Source: Sphingobacteriales bacterium 50-39
Lineage (GTDB): Bacteria; Bacteroidota; Bacteroidia; Chitinophagales; Chitinophagaceae
Direction: 5' to 3'
Length of the DNA stretch: 64,000 bases
Assembly (NCBI GenBank): GCA_001898505.1
Contig: MKTZ01000009.1
Span: 248,001 to 312,000, forward strand
Both the position numbers and the translations under genes were made by a program. Below, piece by piece: positions 36,026 through 45,667 of the stretch (position 1 is the first letter of the stretch; every line of letters begins with the position of its first letter). The notes beneath the pieces are model-generated. The model worked only from the letters and a program-made list of their open reading frames with translations, had not been told where the DNA came from and did no database searches.

Positions 36026-36475
36026 ATGAAGACGAATCAGAAAAACGTTGTTAGTAATATAATTTCTATTTTGTTTATAATTCTCTTTACTTATACGGCT
36101 AGTAGCAAATTGTCTAATTTTAAAAGCTATTCACATTCGATGTATAATCAACCTATTGATAAGACATTTATTCCTTATCTGATCTATGGCATACCTTTTT
36201 TCGAAATTATATCGGTTTTTTTTCTTCTCAGCACCACTAAGCGGATAATGGGGTTTTACTTGTCAGAAATTCTTATGCTTGCATTCACTGGATATATAGT
36301 ATTGGGTCTAAATAAATACTTCGGGCATATTCCATGCACTTGTGGCGGAGTAATTCAGAGTCTTAGCTGGACCCAGCATCTATATTTAAATATTTTTTTT
36401 GATTTTATTGGGATAATTGGAATAATTACTATCAGGCACAAGCAGCCATATAATGTTTTAGCACAAAGCTTATGA
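36026..36475 (+). CDS. MauE/DoxX-like redox-associated membrane protein
   Basis: A 149-residue protein with four predicted membrane segments (about 10-28, 48-68, 76-96, 115-135). It carries a CTCGG motif at about 109-113 followed by SLSWTQHLYLNIFFD, the mark of MauE-like proteins in Bacteroidota. MauE is needed for disulfide-rich maturation of methylamine dehydrogenase; its relatives probably pass electrons to or from periplasmic cysteines. It starts 3 nt after the kinase stop. Its stop overlaps an ATG at 36472 in the peptide reading frame. Confidence 0.75.
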   Translation: MKTNQKNVVSNIISILFIILFTYTASSKLSNFKSYSHSMYNQPIDKTFIPYLIYGIPFFEIISVFFLLSTTKRIMGFYLSEILMLAFTGYIVLGLNKYFGHIPCTCGGVIQSLSWTQHLYLNIFFDFIGIIGIITIRHKQPYNVLAQSL

Positions 36476-36513
36476 CTGGCCGTTCAGAACGAGCTTTAAA
36501 AATCGTAAGTAGT

Positions 36514-36813
36514 ATGAAACAAATTCAATTGCTTTTATTGGCACTTGCAGCGTTAGTTGGAATATTGAGTTCTTCTAAAAATAGGAAAACTTATATTGTC
36601 GCCGGAGTTATTGGCACTACTGTTGATGGGTCAGGTAATAGATGTTACCAGGCAGTCGCATTTGATATATTGAACGGTAAATGCAAGATTGAAAGTGGAG
36701 CGACCTGCAGCTTTTATTATCTTGGAACATTTCTTCCGGCCACAATACCAACGACAAGCAACCTGATAGTGCCAGGAACAGTAATTACAAATGCCGTATA
36801 CTCCAAAAAATAA
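36514..36813 (+). CDS. Small secreted peptide A (DUF6520-like)
   Basis: A 99-residue protein from the ATG at 36514, which puts the signal peptide (MKQIQLLLLALAALVGI) at the N-terminus as in its paralogue; an ATG at 36472 overlapping the MauE stop would add 14 residues. After the signal come GTTVDGSGNRCYQ (35-47), C57 and C65 spaced C-x7-C, and a Ser/Thr-rich tail (LPATIPTTSNLI). It resembles small secreted Bacteroidota proteins labelled DUF6520. It is a candidate substrate of the lyase/kinase and MauE proteins upstream; this is inference. Confidence 0.7.
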   Translation: MKQIQLLLLALAALVGILSSSKNRKTYIVAGVIGTTVDGSGNRCYQAVAFDILNGKCKIESGATCSFYYLGTFLPATIPTTSNLIVPGTVITNAVYSKK

Positions 36814-36909
36814 TACCCAATTTTTAAGAGAAAAGATATTTATGCATAAATCGGGGGAAATGCCAGCCCTGTTTAAATTGGTATATTGTTTACTATTAAA
36901 CTTTTAGTT

Positions 36910-37206
36910 ATGAAAAATGTAAAATTAGGATTTATGGCCCTTGCAGCATTGGTTGGAATTACCAGTGCATTCACTAACAGGTATTTCAACATTCACGCTG
37001 GTATTACCGGAACAACAACTGATGGATCCGGTAACAGGCTATATCAAATTACAACGTTTGATGAACTAAATAAGAAATGTGCCCTGTCTGTAGGAAAGAC
37101 ATGCAGCTTTACATATACCGGTACTGGTGCACTTCCTTCGACTATATTAACGACCAGTTCTTTAATCAGCAACTTGCAGACTGGTAAGATTTACACTAAT
37201 AAGTAA
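36910..37206 (+). CDS. Small secreted peptide B (DUF6520-like), paralogue of A
   Basis: A 98-residue protein from the ATG at 36910. It has the same design as peptide A: signal MKNVKLGFMALAALVGI, then GTTTDGSGNRLYQ, C57 and C65 at identical positions, and LPSTILTTSSLI. The ends (YSKK against YTNK) also match. Conservation of the C-x7-C pair and of the Thr/Ser tail while other positions change suggests these parts matter. It lies 97 nt after peptide A and may have its own promoter or share the operon transcript. Confidence 0.7.
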   Translation: MKNVKLGFMALAALVGITSAFTNRYFNIHAGITGTTTDGSGNRLYQITTFDELNKKCALSVGKTCSFTYTGTGALPSTILTTSSLISNLQTGKIYTNK

Positions 37207-37221
37207 GCTATTTGTTTACAT

Positions 37222-37251
37222 GGGTGAGGTTTTAGCATGAAAATCTCACCC
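37222..37251. terminator. Hairpin between convergent operons
   Basis: A 12-bp stem (37222-37233 with 37240-37251) contains one G-T mismatch and a 6-nt loop. It sits between the peptide B stop and the TlpA-like gene's stop and could serve both strands, though T-runs are weak. Confidence 0.6.
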
Positions 37252-38732
37252 TATCTTTTAGATACTTCTTCATTTAGGGCTTTATCTATTGTTTTTTTCA
37301 GCTGATCAATGCCGCCCTTTCTGAGCTCATTATCATCCCGCGAAAATATTCTACCGGCCTTGTCAATTAAAATAGGTTGCGGAAATTCGCTGACTTTATA
37401 ATGAATGATTGCCGAGTCTGTCACTCCATTGCCATTAGTGTATAAGTTGATGGCATTTCTGGAGGTATATTTATTGTGTTGATCTTCTTTGTTGGGAGAA
37501 TGGTTGTCTATACTTTCGCTAATGCCTTTTAGCCACAGATTCTTATTGGAGTCTATTGAAATAGCAATGAATACAATATTTTTGTTGTTTTTATAATATT
37601 TCTCCGCTTGGCAAAGAGTTCTCTGATAATAACTTAAACACGCTGCACATCCTGTAAAGTAAAAATCCAAAAGGACAACTCTATTTTTAAAGTTCGACAG
37701 CCTTATAAATTGACCGGCTTCATTAGGCAGCGAGAAATCATATGCAAGTGAACCTTTAGAGGATTTATCCCACTCAGTGACTAGATGCTTTAAGTAAATA
37801 TCATCGATGTTATGTAGTATTGCGACTCTAGCAGAATCGTTTAAATAGTCAAAGTATTCGGTAAAATAGATAAAAAGGAGTTTGTCACGTAGCGATCCTG
37901 AGAATTTGGATAGGATATCAAGATAATTTTGAAAGTACTTGTTGGAAAAGCCTGGGGTTACTGCTAAGGAATTTTTTTCGCAGATCTTAGTAATTAGATA
38001 CCGGGGATAGGAATTTGACAAATTGACAATATCTGGGGAATAGGTGTCGACTTCTGAAAAGATCTTGTCCTTCATTTTTTCTTCATTTGGAATACTGTCG
38101 TTAAAAGAAAGAGACCTAAGCTGGCCCCCCTTCTCTATGCCCTCGATGTTACATTTTAAGATTTCGTAATCCTTTTTTGGCATTGAGTCTTTATATTTTG
38201 ACAGGATTGTATCTTTGCTCCGCTTATAAGTATCGGTTTGCCATCTGCAATTATATTTTGCGGATCCGGATCCCTCAAAAGTAAAATAATAGCCATGCCT
38301 TTTGGTGCTGAGAGGCGAGGCAGTAATGTCAATGTTATCACCTGGATTAATAAGATAAAGAACCAAAATAGGGTTATACTTTTCTAGGCCGTTAAAAGCT
38401 CTTCCTTTGCATAGGGAGATATAGCCAGTCCCTTTTAATGAGTTGGTGAGATCGAAGTGATATTTTTTGTCGGAACCCATTGCGGAGAAGAATTCCATAT
38501 GGGGCAATGAATAGTCGTTCCAGTCCTTAATGCAAGGATCATAAATCACAGCCCAAAGAGTATCTTTAGTTGTTGCATCGTAAATCGACACGTTGATACG
38601 AGTAGAGCTTTTCCCTTCTATTAAAATTGAGTTCTTGGGTGAAGCAAAAGCATAATAAGACAGGAGACATAATACTAATGACATAATAGCCGCTATATGC
38701 TTACTATTTTTAGCTCGATTGATAATGGTCAT
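37251..38732 (-). CDS. TlpA-like thioredoxin-fold protein
   Basis: A 493-residue protein with an N-terminal signal/anchor (about 12-30), a ~320-residue region of the kind found before thioredoxin domains in Bacteroidota, and a C-terminal TlpA/AhpC-type domain. The active site is DFYFTGCAACLSYYQ near residues 352-366, so CxxC is CAAC. It is exported and probably reduces or exchanges disulfides in the periplasm. It is the last gene of the SusC-SusD operon and converges on the MauE/peptide operon, which makes the C-x7-C peptides plausible substrates. Confidence 0.8.
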   Translation of the reverse strand: MTIINRAKNSKHIAAIMSLVLCLLSYYAFASPKNSILIEGKSSTRINVSIYDATTKDTLWAVIYDPCIKDWNDYSLPHMEFFSAMGSDKKYHFDLTNSLKGTGYISLCKGRAFNGLEKYNPILVLYLINPGDNIDITASPLSTKRHGYYFTFEGSGSAKYNCRWQTDTYKRSKDTILSKYKDSMPKKDYEILKCNIEGIEKGGQLRSLSFNDSIPNEEKMKDKIFSEVDTYSPDIVNLSNSYPRYLITKICEKNSLAVTPGFSNKYFQNYLDILSKFSGSLRDKLLFIYFTEYFDYLNDSARVAILHNIDDIYLKHLVTEWDKSSKGSLAYDFSLPNEAGQFIRLSNFKNRVVLLDFYFTGCAACLSYYQRTLCQAEKYYKNNKNIVFIAISIDSNKNLWLKGISESIDNHSPNKEDQHNKYTSRNAINLYTNGNGVTDSAIIHYKVSEFPQPILIDKAGRIFSRDDNELRKGGIDQLKKTIDKALNEEVSKR

Positions 38733-38770
38733 ATGATATTGTATTTTTTTTTGAGATTTATTACAAGCTA

Positions 38771-40201
38771 TTATCGTGGATTTTGTTGAATATGACTCAA
38801 TGATATCTCATAACTGGGGATTGGGAGTACATATCGGTCGTCATTAGGCGGCAATTCATAATTAACAGAATTTATAATTCGTTTAAGTGTAACCGCAAAT
38901 CGAGAATCTTGATTTAAGCGCCTTAGATCTTCCCATCTGAGTTGAGCTGTGAATGGTAATTCTTTTCTTCGCTCTTGAAGAACTTTTAATAATACGCTAT
39001 CCGGCGAAGTGAAAGTCAATGGGGTATATGTCCCAGCCCTATAGCGATTGACCAGCAAACTATTCAAATCATCCAAGGCTGCCTGGTAGTTGCCAGCGCG
39101 CGCATTTGATTCGGCATGGATTAAGTAAACTTCATTTGTTGCAATACCGGAGAAATTTCCATATCCTACATAGCTCCCTTTGAAAATATGATAATTCCCA
39201 TTATAAGGTTCGTACAATATAACCCTTCGGAGGTCATTAATATCATAGGAGGCAAAAAAACTCGTGTCGATATACCCGTTTCCCTCTCTTGCTCCAATGC
39301 TGGGATAATCGAGTGCTTCCATCCATATAATCAATTCGGGGTTAATTTGGCCCACTTGCGACGAGTAATTTGGGAATGGGCGATCATTAGTTGAATCAAT
39401 CGTATTAAAATCTATTAATGAACTCGTTGTATTTAAACAATTGGTTGCATACAAACCGGCATTTGAGTAATCTCCCATGCTTAGATAAACTTTTGCAAGA
39501 AGCGCATTTGCGGAATTTTTAGAAGGCCGATAAAGATTAATGCTCTTCACTGGCAGCAACTCAATTGCCGTCTTCAAATCTGTAATTAGCTGATCATATA
39601 ATTGCTTTACTGGGGGTCTTGTGGATTCGATATTTACATCAGATGATAATCGCAGTGGAATCCCGGGATCGATTGAGGCTGAGGACGAAATATAAGGCTT
39701 ACAGAATATTTGGGACAAGTTATAAAATGCGAATGATCGAAAAAAGAGTGCTGAACCTTTCACGTTTTTATATGCAGCCGAGCTTTCGTCTTTATTTTTT
39801 AGTGTAGATATTCCGTCTAATACGATATTTGCGCTTTCTACTACTTTGTATGGAGCATCCCAGTCATAAACTTTCGGCTCAGTTGAATATAAATCTGGTG
39901 ACCACAAATAACATGATACTTCATATTCATTGATACTTCCAAAATTCTCTTCTGGAATATATAGGTTGTCTGTACCTATCGAGCCAAGTATAGCATAATT
40001 CGAATTCATTAGATCTGTGTTATCAAGTAAAGCTTGGTAATCTTCCAGTGTGCTGGGCGTAATCAATGAATTGGTGCTCTTAACATTTAGCCAATCGTCT
40101 TGTTTCTTGCAGGAGGAAATAAACAGTAAAAAATGAATAATGCATACGATGCCAGTGCGGAATGACGTGCAGGACGCCGTTTTAGTATAAAGTGTTTTCA
40201 T
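38771..40201 (-). CDS. RagB/SusD-family outer membrane lipoprotein
   Basis: A 476-residue lipoprotein with the signal ending in FLLFISSCKK (lipobox Cys about 32). SusD marks are seen throughout: DDWLNVKSTNSLITPSTLEDYQ, GSALFFRSFAFYNLSQIF, NALLAKVYLSMGDYSNA, and a C-terminal EVYLIHAESNARAG plus ERRKELPFTAQLRWEDLRRL (cut by eye). It forms the substrate-capturing lid on the SusC channel. It ends 15 nt from the SusC gene's stop. The cargo is unknown; no polysaccharide lyases or hydrolases are in this operon, so a peptide is possible. Confidence 0.93.
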   Translation of the reverse strand: MKTLYTKTASCTSFRTGIVCIIHFLLFISSCKKQDDWLNVKSTNSLITPSTLEDYQALLDNTDLMNSNYAILGSIGTDNLYIPEENFGSINEYEVSCYLWSPDLYSTEPKVYDWDAPYKVVESANIVLDGISTLKNKDESSAAYKNVKGSALFFRSFAFYNLSQIFCKPYISSSASIDPGIPLRLSSDVNIESTRPPVKQLYDQLITDLKTAIELLPVKSINLYRPSKNSANALLAKVYLSMGDYSNAGLYATNCLNTTSSLIDFNTIDSTNDRPFPNYSSQVGQINPELIIWMEALDYPSIGAREGNGYIDTSFFASYDINDLRRVILYEPYNGNYHIFKGSYVGYGNFSGIATNEVYLIHAESNARAGNYQAALDDLNSLLVNRYRAGTYTPLTFTSPDSVLLKVLQERRKELPFTAQLRWEDLRRLNQDSRFAVTLKRIINSVNYELPPNDDRYVLPIPSYEISLSHIQQNPR

Positions 40202-40216
40202 CAGTTTGTTTTTTTG

Positions 40217-43200
40217 TCAAAGACCGACTTTAAGTCCAAAAGAGAAAGTTCTCGGAGTAGGAAGCGCATACACGGCGTCTGGATCTATTCCTTTTTTATT
40301 TTCTCTCCAGATAATACCTAAATTATTTATGTAGGTATACACTTGCATGTATTCTATATTTTTTGCCGGCTTAAAGTCATAACTTATACTGATATCCTGC
40401 AACCTGATCTGGTCTCCTTTTTCAACTAATATTTCTGAATATTGATAAAATATATTGCGCTTGGCATTAGCGGGGTAGACGACGGATGGTACACTACTTG
40501 TCTTTTCATCACCAGGTTTCTGCCATCTTTTGATAAAATCGGAATTGGCGCCCTGGAAAATGATCTGACTATAGTTGAGGCTTGTAGACGGCCTCCTGAA
40601 AACATAGCCCATTTTGTACACTATATTGAAAGAAAAAGAGAAACCGTGATAGGATATGGTATTTCTTAAGGACCCAAAGACCGTAGGTCTCGCCGAGCCG
40701 TTAAAAACCAGACTGTCCGGACTGAAATTATTGATAATTGCAGCATAATTCTTACTTACGGATTTTCTAAGAAACCCCTGTGGATCTCCATTGGAGGGAT
40801 CAATTCCTGCCCATCTGTAGCTGAAAACACCATATAATGGCTTTCCAAGCAGACTTACCGCGGATTTTTGAATGCTACCGGCAGTCTGTGGAACGTCGTA
40901 TTTCAGAACTTTATCGTGAATTGTGCTAAGCAGGAAATTAGTAGTCCATTTCACTTTCCTATTTACATTCTTTGTAATGATGCTAATGTCAAAACCTCTG
41001 GTCCGGGTACTTGCATCGTTCGCGGTATAGGTGTTAAATCCCGTGGATGTAGCGAGTGGAGCTGGTTGAATTAGGTCCTTTCCGTTCTTCTCGTAATATT
41101 CTAAGGTTCCGGAAATAATATTGTTTTTAATTGTAAAGTCAAGACCTATGTTAATATTTCTAATTTTTTCCCATCGAAGCTCTGGATTAGGAGCACTCGA
41201 GACTGTGAAGGTTGGAAGACCAGTTGGATAGGCGGTGCCATAATAGCCAGTAAGAAAGGCGGAGCCATTATAAACATTACCGCTATAGCCATATGTCCCC
41301 CTGAATTTTAAAGTTGGTAGCCAAATGACTTGATAAAATCTCTCTTTACTGAGATTCCAGACAAATCCCGCCGACCATAAAGGAGTGATCCTGTCATTTA
41401 TTTTTACGCCGAAAATATTGGATCCATCCTTTCTTCCACTTACGGAAATCGTATATCGGTCGTTAAAGGCATAAGCAACATTGACGTAATAGGAGACAAA
41501 GCGATTCGTAGTAGTTGTATAGTCTCCATTTGGTGCTGGTATATAGCCGGAACCATTGGGATTTGTTAGAAAATAATCATAAAAATCCAAATTGTTATTC
41601 GAAGTTCCGTAAGTATCATTATAGCCGTAAGAAGTTCTGTAATAAATAGTTCCTTTAATTTGCCTGGCCTCTGCTCCGGCAATTGCGGTGATAATGTGCC
41701 TTATGCTGAAATTTGAATTGTAGTTGGCTTGGATTCGAAGATTATTGGAAACCAGACCGCTAGGTGTCAACTGCAAGACACCTCCTAATGGTACAGGGTA
41801 TGTTATGGCCTGAGTAGAGAAATCATATTGCGAAAACTGGTTAACAAGATTCCTGGCATAATAAGATTGGGGACTATAATAGATTCGGTTTACAGAGGTC
41901 TGGGTTTCATTTTGGAACTTTACCTCTGCATTAATCGAAGAGTTAAACTTATACTTAACTCCAACGTTCAAAATAACATCATTTTGCTTTGTAGTATTGT
42001 CTGCAAGGTTCAACTCATCTAGGGGGATGTAAGTCCAATTTAGAAAACCTAGATTCTGTACACTATCTATATAAATAGGTCTATAATTTTTCATTAGAGG
42101 TAAATTCTTTCCCTTGGAATCAGAAAACTGAGTGTAGGGATAAATATTAAAATATTTGTTTCCTCCGATGCTTATGCCGTTCAGAGGGCCCCAGGGAAAG
42201 CTGTTGTCGGCCTTCAAATTCACTTGGGAATAAACAAACCCAGATGTTACTTCAAGGTTTTTGACAGGAACAAATATGCCTAATGAATTTATATTTATTT
42301 TATTGTAGTCATTCTTCATCAAGGTTGAATTAAGGGCATTATAACTTGCTGCAACATTGTAGGAAAAGTTTTGTCCGCCGCCGTGTAGATTAATAGCATA
42401 CTGTTGATTAGTTGAACTCTGATAAATATATTTCTTGTAGTCATTCCTGATATCCAAATTCCTTAAGGCATCGATTTGAGTCCTCGTATCGCTGCTGGAG
42501 ATAAGCCCGTTTCGCTGATTGGATAAAATTTCAACAACTGGGCTTAATACCGGAAAATTAGTGGTATTAGCGAGGTCAGAATTAAAGAAACCCTTTAAAA
42601 AAAGGGTGTCTTCTACATCGATATAATTTGAAGAACTTAAGAAGTTCCTGTCTTTAAATAAATCGGGCTTTGCTCCCGCTGTAATGTTGGAATTAAAATC
42701 GATTTTCATCTTCTGGTTGAATTTCCCTTTTTTTGTCGTAATTACAATGACACCGTTACCAGCCCTGGCGCCCCATATGGACGCTGCCGCTGCATCCTTA
42801 AGGATAGTAATGGATTCCACAATATTGGGGTCCAAGTTGTTGATGTCCCCTTCGTATGGAAAATTATCCAGAACAATTAGAGGGTCTTTACTTACGAGGT
42901 TAGACAAAGTACTCTGCCCTCGAATCGTTATTCCTACCTTATTATTGGGATCAGGCTGCCTGATAGTACGCGGTAACGTATAATCAGAATTTAAGAAACT
43001 GCCAGAGCCATTGAAATAAACTCCACTTGATATTCCATCTAGTTTGGTAAGTACATCTGAGGATATTCGACGATTATATAATTCGTTGTTAATTTGTACA
43101 AATGATCCTGTTAACCTTTCCTTGGGAATTTGCTGGTATCCTGTGGAAATTGTTACAACGGCTTGATCTAACTGGGTTAATTTAACCCGAACTTGTACAT

Positions 43201-43873
43201 AGATGCTCTTTCTGCCGGCTACATTAAATGTAGTATCATAATATCCGACTGAGGTTATAGCAATAGTGGCGTCATCAGGAATCTCTTTTAGTGAAAATGA
43301 CCCATACTCATCGGTATTCGTACCTTTGCTCGTTCCTTTGATGAAAACCGTTGCGCCCACAACTGGGTCCCCTTTTTCATTGACAACTCTTCCTTCCAAG
43401 ACGTCGATTTGATGTATGATTTTATTTACTGTTATTGTTTCTTTTTGACTTATGACGATTGTTCTTCCAATAATTGTAAATTTAAGCGGCTGATCTCGTA
43501 AAATTTCGATCATTGCTTGTTCAAGAGGAACATTCAACATTTCTAAAGTGATTGGGGTAGTATGTTCCAGCAAGCTCTTTTCACACCACACTATGTAGCC
43601 TCCTTGCTTCTCGATGGCCCGAAGAACTTTTTCAAGTGGAGCATCTCTCATCGATAAGGTAATTTTTATTTGCGCATTCGATTTTGCGCTGAGCTGCAGG
43701 CAGGCTGCTAATAAGATGATTGCGGTTAGTTTCATAACACGCAGCGTTTTGATGAGTTGCTTTCGGGCCTTGGGTCGCTGGCTGGTTTGGCGGTCGAAAA
43801 AACCATTTTGACCCTTACCACTATTGTTGGTGTCAGCTCCAACAATGGCAGCCATTGTATTCGTAAATAGCAT
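40217..43873 (-). CDS. SusC/RagA TonB-dependent transporter with STN domain
   Basis: The ATG at 43873 is chosen (1218 residues); a TTG at 43915 also exists. After a basic leader comes a signal helix (VMKLTAIILLAACLQLSAKS), then a secretin/TonB short N-terminal (STN) domain, a CarboxypepD-like domain (VEGRVVNEKGDPVVGATVF is nearly this), a plug domain (VEITILKDAAAASIWGARAGNG-type sequence around residue 365) and a 22-strand barrel. The STN domain lets it signal to the FecR anti-sigma encoded upstream. It imports a ligand bound by the SusD partner. Confidence 0.93.
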   Translation of the reverse strand: MLFTNTMAAIVGADTNNSGKGQNGFFDRQTSQRPKARKQLIKTLRVMKLTAIILLAACLQLSAKSNAQIKITLSMRDAPLEKVLRAIEKQGGYIVWCEKSLLEHTTPITLEMLNVPLEQAMIEILRDQPLKFTIIGRTIVISQKETITVNKIIHQIDVLEGRVVNEKGDPVVGATVFIKGTSKGTNTDEYGSFSLKEIPDDATIAITSVGYYDTTFNVAGRKSIYVQVRVKLTQLDQAVVTISTGYQQIPKERLTGSFVQINNELYNRRISSDVLTKLDGISSGVYFNGSGSFLNSDYTLPRTIRQPDPNNKVGITIRGQSTLSNLVSKDPLIVLDNFPYEGDINNLDPNIVESITILKDAAAASIWGARAGNGVIVITTKKGKFNQKMKIDFNSNITAGAKPDLFKDRNFLSSSNYIDVEDTLFLKGFFNSDLANTTNFPVLSPVVEILSNQRNGLISSSDTRTQIDALRNLDIRNDYKKYIYQSSTNQQYAINLHGGGQNFSYNVAASYNALNSTLMKNDYNKININSLGIFVPVKNLEVTSGFVYSQVNLKADNSFPWGPLNGISIGGNKYFNIYPYTQFSDSKGKNLPLMKNYRPIYIDSVQNLGFLNWTYIPLDELNLADNTTKQNDVILNVGVKYKFNSSINAEVKFQNETQTSVNRIYYSPQSYYARNLVNQFSQYDFSTQAITYPVPLGGVLQLTPSGLVSNNLRIQANYNSNFSIRHIITAIAGAEARQIKGTIYYRTSYGYNDTYGTSNNNLDFYDYFLTNPNGSGYIPAPNGDYTTTTNRFVSYYVNVAYAFNDRYTISVSGRKDGSNIFGVKINDRITPLWSAGFVWNLSKERFYQVIWLPTLKFRGTYGYSGNVYNGSAFLTGYYGTAYPTGLPTFTVSSAPNPELRWEKIRNINIGLDFTIKNNIISGTLEYYEKNGKDLIQPAPLATSTGFNTYTANDASTRTRGFDISIITKNVNRKVKWTTNFLLSTIHDKVLKYDVPQTAGSIQKSAVSLLGKPLYGVFSYRWAGIDPSNGDPQGFLRKSVSKNYAAIINNFSPDSLVFNGSARPTVFGSLRNTISYHGFSFSFNIVYKMGYVFRRPSTSLNYSQIIFQGANSDFIKRWQKPGDEKTSSVPSVVYPANAKRNIFYQYSEILVEKGDQIRLQDISISYDFKPAKNIEYMQVYTYINNLGIIWRENKKGIDPDAVYALPTPRTFSFGLKVGL

Positions 43874-44280
43874 TACATTTGTATTAGTTGGGTTATGTAA
43901 ATCATGTATATCCAAACGGTCGAATGACCGTCTACAATGGGTTAACCCAGCTACCGGCTTGCTGGAAACAAGCTGGCGACCGGGGGTGGTCAGATCACAC
44001 CCGGTTTTTTTATGGGTTCCCCTTCGATATTGAGGTTAACGACAATATCGGTGTGGCATCTTACTTAGTCTGGCGGGAATGGATGCCCGCAATTGCAGTT
44101 CGAATTCATAAAGTGATAGTTGTTCAGGTTTTGAAAATATCTTCCCAGGAAACACTCCAGGCTGCATCCTCCGGGTTTAGGAAGAGAAAACAAACCTGGA
44201 ATGTTTAATGGTCAATGGGCAAGCTGCGCAATGGTATTATATACAGATTGAAATAGACACAATCCTTGAGGATGCGGATC
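43874..44280. other. Intergenic region between FecR and SusC genes
   Basis: About 400 nt with no gene I trust. A GC-rich inverted repeat (43979-44005, ACCGGG with CCCGGT) followed by a 7-T run at 44005-44011 looks like a terminator on the plus strand, though no plus-strand gene precedes it. A plus-strand ORF at 43888-44208 has no recognisable features. The gap must contain the promoter for SusC if it is read apart from FecR. Confidence 0.4.
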
Positions 44281-45558
44281 TTAAGGTTTCACTGTTATCC
44301 TCCTCCCTTCGACCGTAAAATGTATATTACTCAACTCCAGTACTTTAAGGACTTCAGAAAGATTCGAGTTCCTTGGTATGCCTCCCATGAAGGACCGCTC
44401 AGGAATATTGCCTTCGTATACGACATCGACATCATACCAGCGGGAGATCTTTCGCATAATACTTTTGATATCTTCATTAACGAAGGATGTAACTCCATTT
44501 TTCCAGGAAACGACCTCTCCCGTGTCAGCATCATTTATCACCTTAATTCCCTGTGCAACGTTACTCGCAGGATTAGTTTCTCTTACCAGTGCCTGCTGTC
44601 CAGGTGACAGTGTCACACTTTCCCCCTGTTCGCTGCTGTTGCCCCCCGCAATGCGCTGCATACTTATTTTTACACGCCCTTCCAGAAGGGTAGTTCGGAT
44701 TGCTGTCTCGTCATCATAGGCATTCACATTAAAGTGCGTTCCTAGTACTGTTATCTTAGCAGCAGATTTTCCGTCTGTGGAAGTAAGAACATCCACAATA
44801 AATGGTAAGGTGCCTTGCCGATCGGTCGCCTTCGCTATTTCGAAAAAGGCTTCGCCGGTCAATTGAACCTTTCGCTCATTGCCAATAAATGACACTGGAT
44901 AACGAAGAGAAGAAGCAGCGTTTAGCCATATTTTGCTACCATCTGATAATTCCAAAAAATATTGCCCTCCACGCGGTATGGTCAGTGTATTGAATTGGAT
45001 AGCCAATGGTTTTTCATGTGATGAAGAATAGGCTAACTTTCCATCCGACCTCTTTTCTATACTTATTCCAGCTTCTTTGACCAGCGTGCCGTTTTGAACA
45101 CTGTCCAAAACAATGATAGATCCGCCGGCCAGAGTAAGTATAGCCTTATTTTTGCCAGGAAAAATATCATTTTGGGATTTCCCATGTGAATTTATAGCTG
45201 ACCCACTGTTGACTTTATGACCAACAATTGAGACTACACCAATTACGGAGCCTATTATCAATACAAGGGCAGCCACCCACCAGGTCCTGGCTATTAATAT
45301 TCTTCGCCGGGAACTACTTTTAATAGTATCCTCTTGTGAACTTTGAGCTATCCTCTCTCTTATAGTTGCCGCAATTCTCTTCCTGGAGTCATCTTCTTCA
45401 CCCAGTTCTAAAAAAACCTGATCGGAGAAGAGTTTTTCAAATGATCCTGGGTTGGCCTCTTTCCATTCCTGAAGCTGCTTTTCTTCAGCTAAGGTCAACT
45501 CTTCTCTTGAATACTTTATAAGTAATTCTGCTATTCTTTTTATTTCTGATTCAGACAT
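44281..45558 (-). CDS. FecR-family anti-sigma factor
   Basis: A 425-residue inner-membrane regulator: N-terminal sigma-binding part (about 1-85, LIKYSREELTLAEEKQLQEW), one membrane helix near 92-112, FecR domain with IPRGGQYFLELSDGSKIWLN and ITVLGTHFNVNAY, and a DUF4974 C-terminus. It lies directly between its sigma gene (upstream, 109 nt) and its TonB receptor gene (downstream), the normal arrangement for cell-surface signalling. Confidence 0.93.
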   Translation of the reverse strand: MSESEIKRIAELLIKYSREELTLAEEKQLQEWKEANPGSFEKLFSDQVFLELGEEDDSRKRIAATIRERIAQSSQEDTIKSSSRRRILIARTWWVAALVLIIGSVIGVVSIVGHKVNSGSAINSHGKSQNDIFPGKNKAILTLAGGSIIVLDSVQNGTLVKEAGISIEKRSDGKLAYSSSHEKPLAIQFNTLTIPRGGQYFLELSDGSKIWLNAASSLRYPVSFIGNERKVQLTGEAFFEIAKATDRQGTLPFIVDVLTSTDGKSAAKITVLGTHFNVNAYDDETAIRTTLLEGRVKISMQRIAGGNSSEQGESVTLSPGQQALVRETNPASNVAQGIKVINDADTGEVVSWKNGVTSFVNEDIKSIMRKISRWYDVDVVYEGNIPERSFMGGIPRNSNLSEVLKVLELSNIHFTVEGRRITVKP

Positions 45559-45667
45559 GGGAAAACTGATTACAGTTCCGGTAAGGGAGGTTTGTTACTG
45601 TTAGGACAATTGTCTGCAAAAAAACTCCTATTGCTTGTCGAGTTTTTTTGTTATTATAGACATATGT

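Noticed and set aside
43888-44208. 106-codon plus-strand ORF between FecR and SusC genes
   Set aside because: No recognisable motif, signal or conserved pattern, and a terminator-like hairpin lies inside it.
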